Of a stretch of DNA of 64,000 nt, positions 37,221 to 45,763 are shown in pieces (the first letter of the stretch is position 1; every line of letters begins with the position of its first letter). The position numbers and the translations under genes were made by a program. The DNA is from Caldilineaceae bacterium (GTDB lineage: Bacteria; Chloroflexota; Anaerolineae; Caldilineales; Caldilineaceae), in NCBI GenBank assembly GCA_026708085.1, contig JAPOVP010000049.1, positions 124,001 through 188,000 on the forward strand, read 5' to 3'. The notes under the pieces were generated by a model that saw only the letters and a program-made list of their open reading frames with translations, made no database searches and was not told where the DNA came from.

Positions 37221-38570
37221 ATGAAACGAGTCTGGATTGTCCTCGGATTGATCGTAATCCTGGCCGCGGGGGGCTGGGCCTACGTAACATACGTCGACCC
37301 CTCTATTCTGCCGCAGACAAGCGAACCTTCGGCTGAAGACGCCGGGGTCGGGTCTGCTGAACAAGTAGACACGGAACTGGATTCCGTTATCTGGGCGTCG
37401 GGCAAACTGCTGCCAATCGTGTGGGCAAATCTGGCTCCCCTGCAGGGGGGAATCGTCCAGACGCTGCCCGTCAAGGAAGGCGACTGGGTCGAATCCGGAG
37501 ACCTGCTCGTGCAACTTGAGAATCCTGCTGCAATAAGCCAGGTAGATATTTCGGCCGCGACGGTAGCAGAAGCCGAGGCAGCCCACGCCAAGCTTCTCTC
37601 CGGTGCCAGCGAAGCCGAAATTGCCGCCGCCGAAGCCGGCGTAGCCACCGCGGAAGCGCAGGTCTCTTTGGCCGCCGGCAGGCTGCTTGAAACGCAGAAA
37701 AATGTCGAGTTCTACGAAGTGGAAGTTCAGATCGCCCGCGAACTGCACGATGAGCTGGCCGCCGGTCCCACCCGGGCCGAACGCGCTGCTGCTGCCGCCC
37801 GTGTCGAAGTCGCACAGGCGGCCCTCGACCATGCGCAGGCCGCCTACAATGCAGTGCGCGGCGATCCCACCATTGGCAGCACGCTCCTTGAGGCGTTGCA
37901 GTTGGAGCAGGCGACCAAGTCCCTGAAGGCAGCACAGGCCGAGTTCGCCGTTGCTACGCAGGGGGCCACAGAACAGCAGCTGGCCGTCGCCCGTTCACGC
38001 ATTCAAGAGGCTCTTTCCCGCGTATCGGTCGCCGCCAGCCAGATCCCCGCAGCCGAGGCCGGCGTGTTGTCGGCGCAAGCTGCCCTCTCAAGCGCGCAGG
38101 CGAACTTGCGCAGACATAAGGAAGGTGCCTCGCCCGAAGACATCGCCGTATCACTGGCCCGCATCGGGACGGCAAAGGCGCAACTCGCCAGCGCCCAGGC
38201 CCATGTTTCCCAGTCACAGATTGTTGCGCCTTTTTCAGGCCAGGTCGGCGCACTTCTCGTTCGCAGCGGCGAGCTTGTGGCGGCCGGCCAGGTACTCGTC
38301 CTCCTGGGGGATGCCGGAAGCATGCACGTCGAAACAACCGACCTGCGAGAAACCGACGTGGTCCAACTCCGGAGCGGCCAGGAGGTCGAGGTTACCTTTG
38401 ACTCTCTGCCGGACCAGATCTTCGACGGCATCATAACCCACATCGCGCCGGTTAGCACCAGCGACAGGGGAAGCACCAACTTCACGGTCCACGTCGATAT
38501 CCCGCAGCTCGACGAGAATCTGCGTTGGGGCATGACCGCCTTCGTGAATATCCTCGTCTCGCCTCAGTAG
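37221..38570 (+). CDS. HlyD/MacA-like periplasmic adaptor protein
   Basis: The 449-residue protein has an N-terminal signal-anchor (MKRVWIVLGLIVILAAGGWAYV) and a lipoyl half-domain (LAPLQGGIVQTLPVKEGDWVESGDLLVQLEN). A long Ala-rich alpha-hairpin coiled coil covers about 110-320, and the second lipoyl half follows (IVAPFSGQVGALLVRSGELVAAGQVLVLLGD). A beta-barrel domain closes it (TDLRETDVVQLRSGQEVEVTFDSLP). It links the permease to outer layers or substrates. It follows the permease by 62 bp with AAGGAGT before the ATG. Confidence 0.92.
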   Translation: MKRVWIVLGLIVILAAGGWAYVTYVDPSILPQTSEPSAEDAGVGSAEQVDTELDSVIWASGKLLPIVWANLAPLQGGIVQTLPVKEGDWVESGDLLVQLENPAAISQVDISAATVAEAEAAHAKLLSGASEAEIAAAEAGVATAEAQVSLAAGRLLETQKNVEFYEVEVQIARELHDELAAGPTRAERAAAAARVEVAQAALDHAQAAYNAVRGDPTIGSTLLEALQLEQATKSLKAAQAEFAVATQGATEQQLAVARSRIQEALSRVSVAASQIPAAEAGVLSAQAALSSAQANLRRHKEGASPEDIAVSLARIGTAKAQLASAQAHVSQSQIVAPFSGQVGALLVRSGELVAAGQVLVLLGDAGSMHVETTDLRETDVVQLRSGQEVEVTFDSLPDQIFDGIITHIAPVSTSDRGSTNFTVHVDIPQLDENLRWGMTAFVNILVSPQ

Positions 38571-38586
38571 CGTTTCCGGGACGAAG

Positions 38587-39540
38587 ATGGATTACTCGAA
38601 ACGGGAACCGGCAGACATCTGGAAAGCAGTGTCGCACGCATCGGAAATGAAACACGAGAAATCGGACGGACCCATCGTCCGGGTAGAAGACCTGACGAAA
38701 GTTTACGGTAGTGGAGAGACAGCCGTGCGCGCGCTCGACCGCCTGTCGGTCGAAGTGCAGGCTGGTGAGTTCGTAGCCGTTATGGGACCGAGCGGGTGCG
38801 GAAAGAGCACGCTGTTGAACATGCTCGGCGCACTCGATCAACCGACCGAAGGAACTGTCTGGGTGGCAGGCGAGGATCTGTCCAAACTCAGAAACGTGGA
38901 CCGTTTTCGCGCCAGGACAGTGGGTTTCGTTTTCCAGCTGCACAATCTGCTGCCGACCATGACTGCGCAGGAAAACGTCGAAATCCCGCTGCAGGGCCAG
39001 ATCAACAGCCGCAGGGAGCGCAGAGAGCGGGCCGCGCATCTGATGGGGCTGGTCGGCCTAGCAGACCGCTGCGATCATCTTCCCGGTCAGCTCTCTGGCG
39101 GCCAGCGCCAGCGCGTGGCAATTGCCCGTTCGCTCGCTAACAGTCCGGCCCTGATTCTTGCCGACGAACCGAGCGGTGCGCTCGACAGCCAGAGCAGCGA
39201 TGAAATTCTTGCCCTGCTGGCCCATCTCAACCGCAGCCAGGGAACCACTATAGTGGTCGTTACCCACGACCGCCGCGTCGCTCAGGCGACCCAACGCATC
39301 CTGCGCATGCAGGACGGCAGGATTGTCTCCGACCACCGCATCACAGACCCGCTCGAGGAAGATCTGCGCATGTTTGCTCAGAGCCAGTTCGGGCAGACCT
39401 TGCTGGAGAATAGCCGCACCCTGCACAGATTTATCGAAGGACAGGACTTGGACGCGCTGCGTCAGCTATTGCAGGCGTACGACGACGGCGTGGAAGAGTC
39501 TTCAGAGGAGTCTAGTACCTCGTCAACAGAGGTAAAATGA
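38587..39540 (+). CDS. MacB/LolD-like ABC transporter ATPase with C-terminal extension
   Basis: The 317-residue protein is an ABC ATPase: Walker A GPSGCGKST, Q-loop FVFQLHNLLPTMTAQENVEIPL, signature LSGGQRQRV, Walker B ALILADEPSGALDS, and switch His in VVVTHD. Homologues normally end soon after the HD region. Here about 70 residues continue (DPLEEDLRMFAQSQFGQTLLENS...) and end in a Ser/Glu-rich tail. The extension is unrecognised and may bind the fused permease. It begins 16 bp after the adaptor gene. ATG 38587 and ATG 38647 are both possible. Confidence 0.93.
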   Translation: MDYSKREPADIWKAVSHASEMKHEKSDGPIVRVEDLTKVYGSGETAVRALDRLSVEVQAGEFVAVMGPSGCGKSTLLNMLGALDQPTEGTVWVAGEDLSKLRNVDRFRARTVGFVFQLHNLLPTMTAQENVEIPLQGQINSRRERRERAAHLMGLVGLADRCDHLPGQLSGGQRQRVAIARSLANSPALILADEPSGALDSQSSDEILALLAHLNRSQGTTIVVVTHDRRVAQATQRILRMQDGRIVSDHRITDPLEEDLRMFAQSQFGQTLLENSRTLHRFIEGQDLDALRQLLQAYDDGVEESSEESSTSSTEVK

Positions 39541-39559
39541 AATCAACCTCAGTACAACC

Positions 39560-40537
39560 TCACGCCTCCAATACGGTGCGTAACTGCTGGGGAGAAATGT
39601 TGCCCCCGCTGAGGATGAGCGCCACCCTCTTTCCGGCCAGTTCATCCCGCAGTCGCAGGAGCGCAGCCAGCGGCGAAGCCCCCGCCGGTTCGGCAAGGGT
39701 TTTCGCCGTTTCCAAATACATGCGCACAGCGGCGAAAAGCTCCCGTTCCGAAACCATGACAAAGTCATCCAGCAGGCCCCACAGGATAGACTGAGGCAGC
39801 ATGTAAGGCGCTCCCGTCGCCAGCCCTTCTGCCTCTGTCCGGTTCGGAGCCTCCCGCCAGGCCCGGTCCCGCCACGCCAGATAGGCGGCCGGTGACGCCT
39901 CGGCGCACACGGCCACCGTGCGAATGTCAGGGTTGAGCCCCTTGGCGACAAGGGAAGCGCCGGACGCGCCGCTGCCTCCGCCGACCGGCACGATGATGGC
40001 CTCGATGTCCGGTTTCTCCTGCAAAATCTCCAGCGTGTGCGTTGCCACGCCCGCGATCAGGGCCGGTTCGTCCCCCGACGATACAAACTGCATGCCTTCC
40101 TCGTCTGCAATGCGTTCTCCATGCTTTTTCGCCTGCTCAAAATCGGCGCCGTTCAAGCGGACGTCAGCGCCATTTGCCCGCATCGCCTCCAGTTTGACCG
40201 GGTTGGCATTCTCCGGAACGGAGATCACCGCCTTCGCGCCGAACATACGCGCCGCGTAGGCCACCGACTGGCCATGATTGCCAGTAGAAGCCGTCACAAC
40301 GCCCCTGCTGCGCTGTTCAGCTGACAGCCCCGCCATGAAAGTAATGCCGCCGCGCAGCTTGAAGGCGCCAATGGGCTGGTAGTTCTCGTGCTTCACCCAG
40401 ACCTCCGCCCCCGTGGCTGCGTCGAGAACAGGGTAGTTGTACAGAGGCGTAGGGGCAAGATAACGGCGCAGCACCTTTTGAGCTGCCAGAACATCGGCAA
40501 TGCTGGGAGGCGGAGGCAAAGTGGAATTCTCGGTCAT
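39560..40537 (-). CDS. PLP-dependent threonine/serine dehydratase family protein
   Basis: The 325-residue protein has the fold type II signature. The PLP Lys is in HENYQPIGAFKLRGG, with STGNHGQSVAYAARMFGAKAVI (substrate loop), VGGGSGASG (phosphate cradle) and a final LILSGGNIS. It has no C-terminal ACT-like regulatory domain, so it resembles catabolic threonine ammonia-lyase or serine/threo-3-hydroxyaspartate dehydratase. The product with threonine would be 2-oxobutanoate. ATG 40537 is chosen; the frame is open upstream without similarity. It is the last of a three-gene minus-strand cluster and is convergent with the ABC ATPase gene 19 bp away. Confidence 0.9.
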   Translation of the reverse strand: MTENSTLPPPPSIADVLAAQKVLRRYLAPTPLYNYPVLDAATGAEVWVKHENYQPIGAFKLRGGITFMAGLSAEQRSRGVVTASTGNHGQSVAYAARMFGAKAVISVPENANPVKLEAMRANGADVRLNGADFEQAKKHGERIADEEGMQFVSSGDEPALIAGVATHTLEILQEKPDIEAIIVPVGGGSGASGASLVAKGLNPDIRTVAVCAEASPAAYLAWRDRAWREAPNRTEAEGLATGAPYMLPQSILWGLLDDFVMVSERELFAAVRMYLETAKTLAEPAGASPLAALLRLRDELAGKRVALILSGGNISPQQLRTVLEA

Positions 40538-40637
40538 TTTACTATCGTTCTTTCCTGTTTGAGTTGTCAAAGGCCGTGAGGATTCTCTCGACGGTGCGTC
40601 AAAGGAAAAGTGCCCGTATGGGCCCTGGTCCCGACTC

Positions 40638-42185
40638 TCAGCCGTTCGCCAGAAACGGCATCCGCGGCACGTCGGCAGGTACCATCGGAGCAAATCCCAT
40701 CCGGTCCAGCACATCCTTCCTGATGTCGATGCCCGGTGCGACTTCACGCAGGCTCATGCCGGCCGGCGTCAGTTCAAAGACGGCCCGCTCGGTAATGCAA
40801 AGCACTTTTTGCCCGCTCTCCATCGCCTGATGACCGCTGAATGTGATCTGATCGACCTCATGTACCAACTTGCGAATGTGGCCGTGGCGCCTAATGGCAA
40901 TGCTCCTGTCGCCGATTTCGTAGTCGACCCCTTTGGCTTCAAAGGTGCCGCAGAACACGACGGTACGCGCGTTCTGTGCAATGTCAATGAATCCGCCCGG
41001 CCCAACCGTCGTTCCTCCCAGGCGTGAGACATTCACGTTTCCTTTCCTGTCCATCTCGCCGAAGCCGAGGAAGGCAATGTCCAGCCCGCCTCCGCCGTAA
41101 AGGTCGAACTGCGAAGGTGAGTCGATCATGCAACTGGCGTTACGGGCAAAGCCGAAGAGAACGCCGTCCAGAAGCTCGCCACCGTATGTGCCGTGTTCGA
41201 TCGTCTGGTAGTAGCGCTCGGTCTCGCCGCGCGCTGCCACCAGCTTGGCCACACCGTCGGGGATACCGAAACCGAAATTGACCACTGCGTTATCGTAAAG
41301 TTCTCGTGCGGCCCGATGCGCGACAACCGCCCTCGGACCAGGACGCTCGTCCCCTGCCGCCGGCCTCCCTTGACCTGCATCCACATGCCCCTTCGCCTTC
41401 TGCTGCCCCGAAATCGAAGGGTCATAGAAAAAGGCATGGCACTGGGGCTGCTCGGGCTCGACAACCACGGCGTCTACCAGCGCTCCCGGAATCCGCACCT
41501 GGCGCGCCGGAATACCGCCCGACTCCACCAGGCCCCGCACCTGAAAAACGACCGCGCCGCCACTGTTGTGAGCAGCGAGTGCCATAGCAAAGGCTTCCAG
41601 ATTGGCCGGCTCTTCCTCCATGCTGATGTTGCCGTCCAAGTCCGCGTAACTGCCCCGCAGGAGCGCTACATCCACGGGAAAGGGCTTGTAACGCAGTAAA
41701 GTCCGGCCTTCAATCTCAATCAACTCGACCAGCTCATCCCGGGCCGACCCGTTCATTCGGCCGCCGTCCTGGCGGGGGTCGACGAAAGTCCCCAGGCCGA
41801 CGTGCGTAATCAACCCGGGCCGGCCTGCGCCGATCTCCCGCATCAGCTGCGCCGTAACGCCCGCCGGTAAAATGTAAGCCTCGATCTTCTCCTCACGCGC
41901 CAGCGCCTGCATCCGCGGCGACCAAATCCAGTGGCCGCCAACTACCTTGCGCACCAGCCCCTCGTAGGCCAGCCGGTTAAGGCCGCGTCGATCGCGATCA
42001 CCGATCCCGAGCGAGTGAATGACGCGCAACCCCTTCGGAGTTCCGGTAGCGAGAAAGCGTTCCTCCACCGCCGCCAGCAGCCTGTCGGCCTCTACCAGAC
42101 CGCCGCCGCCGCCAACAGTGCCCAATGTGGCGCCGTCGGGGACCAGCGCGGCAGCCTCATGGGCGTCGATCACCTTGTTTCTCAT
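40638..42185 (-). CDS. Fused alpha-beta 3-oxoacid CoA-transferase family protein
   Basis: The 515-residue protein joins the two CoA-transferase subunits. The N-half has GATLGTVGGGGGLVEADRLL and PKGLRVIHSLGIGDR. The C-half has NFGFGIPDGVAKL followed by YQTIEHGTYGG, whose Glu is the expected catalytic residue, and FLGFGEMDRKGNVNVSRLGG. The family moves CoA between acyl donors and acceptors such as acetyl-CoA, propionyl-CoA and 3-oxoacids. It is 6 bp after the ketopantoate-reductase-like gene and 100 bp before the dehydratase gene, so the three probably form an operon. Confidence 0.92.
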   Translation of the reverse strand: MRNKVIDAHEAAALVPDGATLGTVGGGGGLVEADRLLAAVEERFLATGTPKGLRVIHSLGIGDRDRRGLNRLAYEGLVRKVVGGHWIWSPRMQALAREEKIEAYILPAGVTAQLMREIGAGRPGLITHVGLGTFVDPRQDGGRMNGSARDELVELIEIEGRTLLRYKPFPVDVALLRGSYADLDGNISMEEEPANLEAFAMALAAHNSGGAVVFQVRGLVESGGIPARQVRIPGALVDAVVVEPEQPQCHAFFYDPSISGQQKAKGHVDAGQGRPAAGDERPGPRAVVAHRAARELYDNAVVNFGFGIPDGVAKLVAARGETERYYQTIEHGTYGGELLDGVLFGFARNASCMIDSPSQFDLYGGGGLDIAFLGFGEMDRKGNVNVSRLGGTTVGPGGFIDIAQNARTVVFCGTFEAKGVDYEIGDRSIAIRRHGHIRKLVHEVDQITFSGHQAMESGQKVLCITERAVFELTPAGMSLREVAPGIDIRKDVLDRMGFAPMVPADVPRMPFLANG

Positions 42186-42191
42186 CGGGCG

Positions 42192-43133
42192 TCAGGTCAG
42201 ATAGTGGCTTTCAAGTGCCTTGATCGCTGCAACCAGTGTCTTGTTGACTGGAGTGGAAATGCCATGTTCGCGGCCAAGCCTCACCACCGCACCGCTGATG
42301 ACATCGACTTCGCACGGACGGCGGTTTAGGATATCCACACAGAGGCTGGACTTGTTGTCGCCGGTTCCTTCCGGCCCGGCGATCTGGTTTATCACCTCGC
42401 GGGTCTCGGCCGCATTCAGGTCAATGCCTTCGGCACGCGCCACCTCAACTGCTTCGTCCAGCGCTTCAAATGCGGTCTCCCTCAATTCCGGTACGGCAAA
42501 AACCTGCTTGATCGTCATGTTGGCAATTGCAGAAGTCGGGCTGATTGCGATATTCGCCAGCAGCTTCTTCCAGATCGCCTGACGTACGTCCGCGACCGCC
42601 GAAGTCTGCAGACCTGCCCGGTCAAGCGCCGCCGCAATCCGCTCTGCCCTCTCGCTGATACCTCCGCCCATCTCGCCGATATGCGTCGGCAGATTACCGA
42701 AGTTGCGCACAGCGCCAGGCCCTTCGACCGCCGCGCCCTGGGCCGTCACGCCCCCCAGCACGCGCTCCATGCCCGTAACTTTGCCAATGTTCTCTTCGTT
42801 TCCCAATCCATTCTGAAAGCTGATGGCGACACTGTCTTCGCGCAGCAGATGCAGGACCCTCCTGACCGCGTCCTTCGTGTAAGGAGCCTTGCACTGAACG
42901 AACATGACGTCGACAGATTCCATGTCGCCCGGATCGGTCGTCGCCCGAACGGAGATGCTTCGATCGCCTCCATAGCCGAGCATCCGCAGCCCGTTCCGGT
43001 TTATCAGGTCGACGTGCTCTTGCCACACGTCAATCAGGGTCACGTCCAGTCCGCCCTCGGACAGCAGTCCCCCAAACAGACAGCCCATCGCACCGGCCCC
43101 GACCACGGCGATCCTGGGTTTCCATTCCCCCAT
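42192..43133 (-). CDS. 2-dehydropantoate 2-reductase (PanE/ApbA) family protein
   Basis: The 313-residue protein starts with the NADPH motif IAVVGAGAMGCLFGGLLSEGG. MFVQCKAPYTKDAVR, SFQNGLGNEENI, KKLLANIAISPTSAI (catalytic Lys) and a C-domain ending near the S-D-binding DILNRRPCEVDVISGAVV follow. PanE reduces ketopantoate to pantoate in CoA biosynthesis, but many paralogues act on other 2-oxoacids. Its place in an operon with a CoA-transferase and a dehydratase makes a catabolic role as likely as a pantothenate one. ATG 43133 is chosen because GGAAGGGAG precedes it. Confidence 0.9.
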   Translation of the reverse strand: MGEWKPRIAVVGAGAMGCLFGGLLSEGGLDVTLIDVWQEHVDLINRNGLRMLGYGGDRSISVRATTDPGDMESVDVMFVQCKAPYTKDAVRRVLHLLREDSVAISFQNGLGNEENIGKVTGMERVLGGVTAQGAAVEGPGAVRNFGNLPTHIGEMGGGISERAERIAAALDRAGLQTSAVADVRQAIWKKLLANIAISPTSAIANMTIKQVFAVPELRETAFEALDEAVEVARAEGIDLNAAETREVINQIAGPEGTGDNKSSLCVDILNRRPCEVDVISGAVVRLGREHGISTPVNKTLVAAIKALESHYLT

Positions 43134-43309
43134 GCTTGACTCCCTTCCGCTCACCCATTAAGGAGTTGACCAACTGTATGCATCAAGTATAGCTACTGAC
43201 CGCAGGCGGGCAAACCGGAAAGCTTTCAGACGCATCCTTATGTCTAGGCGAGTTCTCCAACACAGCTGGCAGCAGGAGTTGGAGCATAGCCATTCCCGCC
43301 ATCCATTCT

Positions 43310-43735
43310 GTCAAAAAAGGAAAAGGCAGTTCTCTCTCTTCTCTCCTGTTCACTCTCTCCTCGCATTTCTGGGCGGTCGGGCCTATTCGGCCCTCCCTTG
43401 TGCGGGGGCTCCGCCCCCGCAACGCCCCCTCTCCTACAACATGCCTCGCCGACCTGGTGTCTACATTCGTATCAGGTGCCCAGTCGAAAGAGTTTCGCCA
43501 GACCACGTCCCCCCAGTCCTACGTATTCCCCGTAGGTGCCGGCCTTGTGCCTGCCCTCGCACCCGCCCCAACTGACGGACTCCACCGTACGGCCGGCCTG
43601 GCGCCTGCACTGCGTCTCGCTCCAAGACGCTAAACATCGCCAGCCACCGCTGGCATTGATTCCCCGCCAGACTGTTCCCTCCCCAAAATCCGGGGTGCAC
43701 CCATGCTTTCAACCCTCTTGACTTCCCTGAACAAT
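43310..43735 (+). repeat. Compound intergenic repeat element, copy A
   Basis: The element consists of a left unit (43371-43545) with the palindrome GCGGGGGCTCCGCCCCCGC, one palindromic core (CCCCGTAGGTGCCGGCC..., about 43536-43562) and a right unit (about 43639-43705, CCCCGCCAGACTG). All three parts recur in the same order and orientation at 52970-53650. The rest of the 677-bp gap between the PanE-like and SixA-like genes has nothing recognisable. Minus-strand ORFs over it read as the same peptide in both copies and are not taken as genes. Confidence 0.75.
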
Positions 43736-43810
43736 TCAATCTAAAATAAACTGTCGCTTGCAACGGCACCTGTGTATGCCATTGCCTTTGACATTGGAGT
43801 TGTCGAAGCC

Positions 43811-44335
43811 ATGGACACTCGCTACCTGACCGTACTACGTCACGCCAAAGCCAAACCGACGAGCGTTTCCGGAGGGGACATCGACCGCCCTCTGGCCAAG
43901 AGCGGCTTCAGACAACTGCAGCGCGTTTGCAGGATATTGCAGACGGTGACTGAGAAGCCGGACTGGATCGTATCTTCACCCGCGCTGCGCACACGCCAAA
44001 CGGCAGAGAGGGTAGCCGAACTGATCGGCTACAAGCGCAACTTCGGCTGGAACGACCGCATCTACGCCGGCGCCCCCTATACCCTGTTGAATATTCTGCA
44101 GGAAACGCACGACAGCGCCTATCACATTCTCCTGATAGGCCACAACCCAGGCGCTGCCCAACTGGTCGCAGGCCTGTGCGCCGGCACCGACGGCCGCATG
44201 AACCTGCGTTTCCCAACCGCGGGACTGGCCCACTTCGAAGTGGATATCGCCCGCTGGCGGCAACTGCATTGGGGCAGCTGCGAGCTGCGATTCCTTGTTG
44301 CGCCCCGCTTCCTCAAGGGACTGAAAAGCGCCTGA
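43811..44335 (+). CDS. SixA-like phosphohistidine phosphatase (histidine phosphatase superfamily)
   Basis: The 174-residue protein starts with YLTVLRHAKAKP, the RHG-type catalytic motif in its SixA form (Arg-His). DWIVSSPALRTRQTAERVAELIG and ILLIGHNPGAAQLV, with the second catalytic His, follow. SixA dephosphorylates phosphohistidine on carrier proteins. ATG 43811 is used, with GGAGTTG nine bases upstream; an earlier GTG at 43772 is less likely. It stands alone between repeat copy A and a convergent oxidase gene. Confidence 0.92.
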   Translation: MDTRYLTVLRHAKAKPTSVSGGDIDRPLAKSGFRQLQRVCRILQTVTEKPDWIVSSPALRTRQTAERVAELIGYKRNFGWNDRIYAGAPYTLLNILQETHDSAYHILLIGHNPGAAQLVAGLCAGTDGRMNLRFPTAGLAHFEVDIARWRQLHWGSCELRFLVAPRFLKGLKSA

Positions 44336-44373
44336 CCTTCCGCTGGCCATTCGCGCGGAAGGCTTACCAACGA

Positions 44374-45720
44374 CTACCCAAACACAAAACGGTCCAGGTA
44401 CCCGTTGCGAAACTTGCTTTCGGGATCTGTCGACTCCAGCAACCTCCTGAAGTCCTCCATCCTGGGATAGGCCGCCTGCACCTGCTTGGGCGACATCGAA
44501 AACAGCTTGCCCCAGTGCGGACGGACCTTAAAAGGCGCGAGCGCCTCCTCAACCAGCGGCAACACCTCGCGCACCACCGGCCAGTTCTTTCTCCAGGAGA
44601 AGTGAATGCCAATGGTCGGCGTGCCGTAACTCTGGCTCAGCCACAGCCGGTCGGCCGCGACCGAGCGGATCTCCGAAACCCACAGCATCGACCTGAACCT
44701 GTCACGCAGGACCTCCACCGCCTGCAACGCGGGCACCGCATGCGCACGCGGCACGAAGTACTCGGTCTGCAGTTCGTCGCCGCTAGCCGGCGTGCTGTCT
44801 ATCTGAAAGTGATGCAGCCTGTCGTGCCACGCGCCCGGAATCCCCATCTGCAGCGTCAGACCCTCCGCCGAAAGGTCAGGGACCGGATGCACGTGGGTGG
44901 AAGCCGCCTTTGCCCCGAAGACTTCCGAGGGAAGCCCAAGGTCGACCGGATCCGGTTCTGTTGCTCCCTGACCGTTCCCCTTGCCTGAAGGGCCGGTGCG
45001 ATGCTTGAACCAGACCTGATTGACCATTCCGTCCTGCCAGTCCGGGAAGAGACTGACGCTGTAGGCGCCGGACATGATTTCATCGAAGTTTTCGTAGAGT
45101 TCGGTCGAAGGCAGGTCTTCGTAGACATACTGCTGCATCGAATAAGCCGGTTCCATCGTCAGGGTCATTCTCGTCACAACCCCGAGCCCCCCCAGCGCTA
45201 CCACCGATCCTTCGAAAACCTCCCTGTCTTCCTCAAGTGTTAGTGACTTCAGCTCACCGTCTCCAGTCACAAGCTCCAGTCCGACGACCGCCGTCGACAG
45301 GTTGCCGTTCCCATCGCCTGAACCATGCGTACCCGTCGAACAAGCACCGGCCACCGTAATATGCGGAAGTGAAGCCGTATTGTGCAGCGCGACGCCTTCC
45401 GAGTGCATGAGCGTACACAGTTCACCGTACGTGATGCCGCCGTTGCAAGTAACTGTACCGCGCTCGTGATCGAACTCGAGTGGCGCATTCAACTGCTCCA
45501 GCGAAATGTATGCCCCCGAAGGGTCCTCATGCACTTCCTGGGTCCCGTCAACGTCGACCTGTGCATCGATCGCCGCTGCGTCATTGAAGGAATGGCGCGC
45601 GCCCAGCACGCGCACTTTACGGCTGGCCCTGACAATCTCCTGCAACGCTTCAACGCTCCGCGGCTCGTGAACGGGTGCGGACACAAATCGTATGTTTTCA
45701 GACCAGTTACGTAGTGTCAT
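44374..45720 (-). CDS. FAD-linked sugar-alcohol/aldonolactone oxidase (alditol or L-gulonolactone oxidase family)
   Basis: The 448-residue protein has the vanillyl-alcohol-oxidase FAD fold. VRVLGARHSFND is the FAD-binding loop, SLPHITVAGACSTGTHGSGDGNGNLSTAVVG holds the THGSG motif, and GGLGVVTRMTL is the typical ridge. A C-terminal ALO-type domain follows, ending near PHWGKLFSM. Enzymes of this group oxidise xylitol, sorbitol or aldonolactones with O2 and produce H2O2. The first residue of the usual covalent His is not clear in this sequence. It is convergent with the SixA-like gene and lies 43 bp from the nucleotidyltransferase gene on the same strand. Confidence 0.9.
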   Translation of the reverse strand: MTLRNWSENIRFVSAPVHEPRSVEALQEIVRASRKVRVLGARHSFNDAAAIDAQVDVDGTQEVHEDPSGAYISLEQLNAPLEFDHERGTVTCNGGITYGELCTLMHSEGVALHNTASLPHITVAGACSTGTHGSGDGNGNLSTAVVGLELVTGDGELKSLTLEEDREVFEGSVVALGGLGVVTRMTLTMEPAYSMQQYVYEDLPSTELYENFDEIMSGAYSVSLFPDWQDGMVNQVWFKHRTGPSGKGNGQGATEPDPVDLGLPSEVFGAKAASTHVHPVPDLSAEGLTLQMGIPGAWHDRLHHFQIDSTPASGDELQTEYFVPRAHAVPALQAVEVLRDRFRSMLWVSEIRSVAADRLWLSQSYGTPTIGIHFSWRKNWPVVREVLPLVEEALAPFKVRPHWGKLFSMSPKQVQAAYPRMEDFRRLLESTDPESKFRNGYLDRFVFG

Positions 45721-45763
45721 CAGCGGTGGTCCTCCCCTTCCGGGTCACTGGCTCTTGATTGCT

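Noticed and set aside
39523..39951. 142-codon minus-strand ORF in a second frame of the dehydratase gene
   Set aside because: It overlaps the 3' end of the dehydratase and has Trp/Arg-rich out-of-frame composition.
43183..43506. Minus-strand ORF reading ...RGRSPRTREGR..., with a near copy at 52961-53200
   Set aside because: Both lie inside the two copies of the interspersed repeat and simply translate its palindrome. There is no ribosome binding site.
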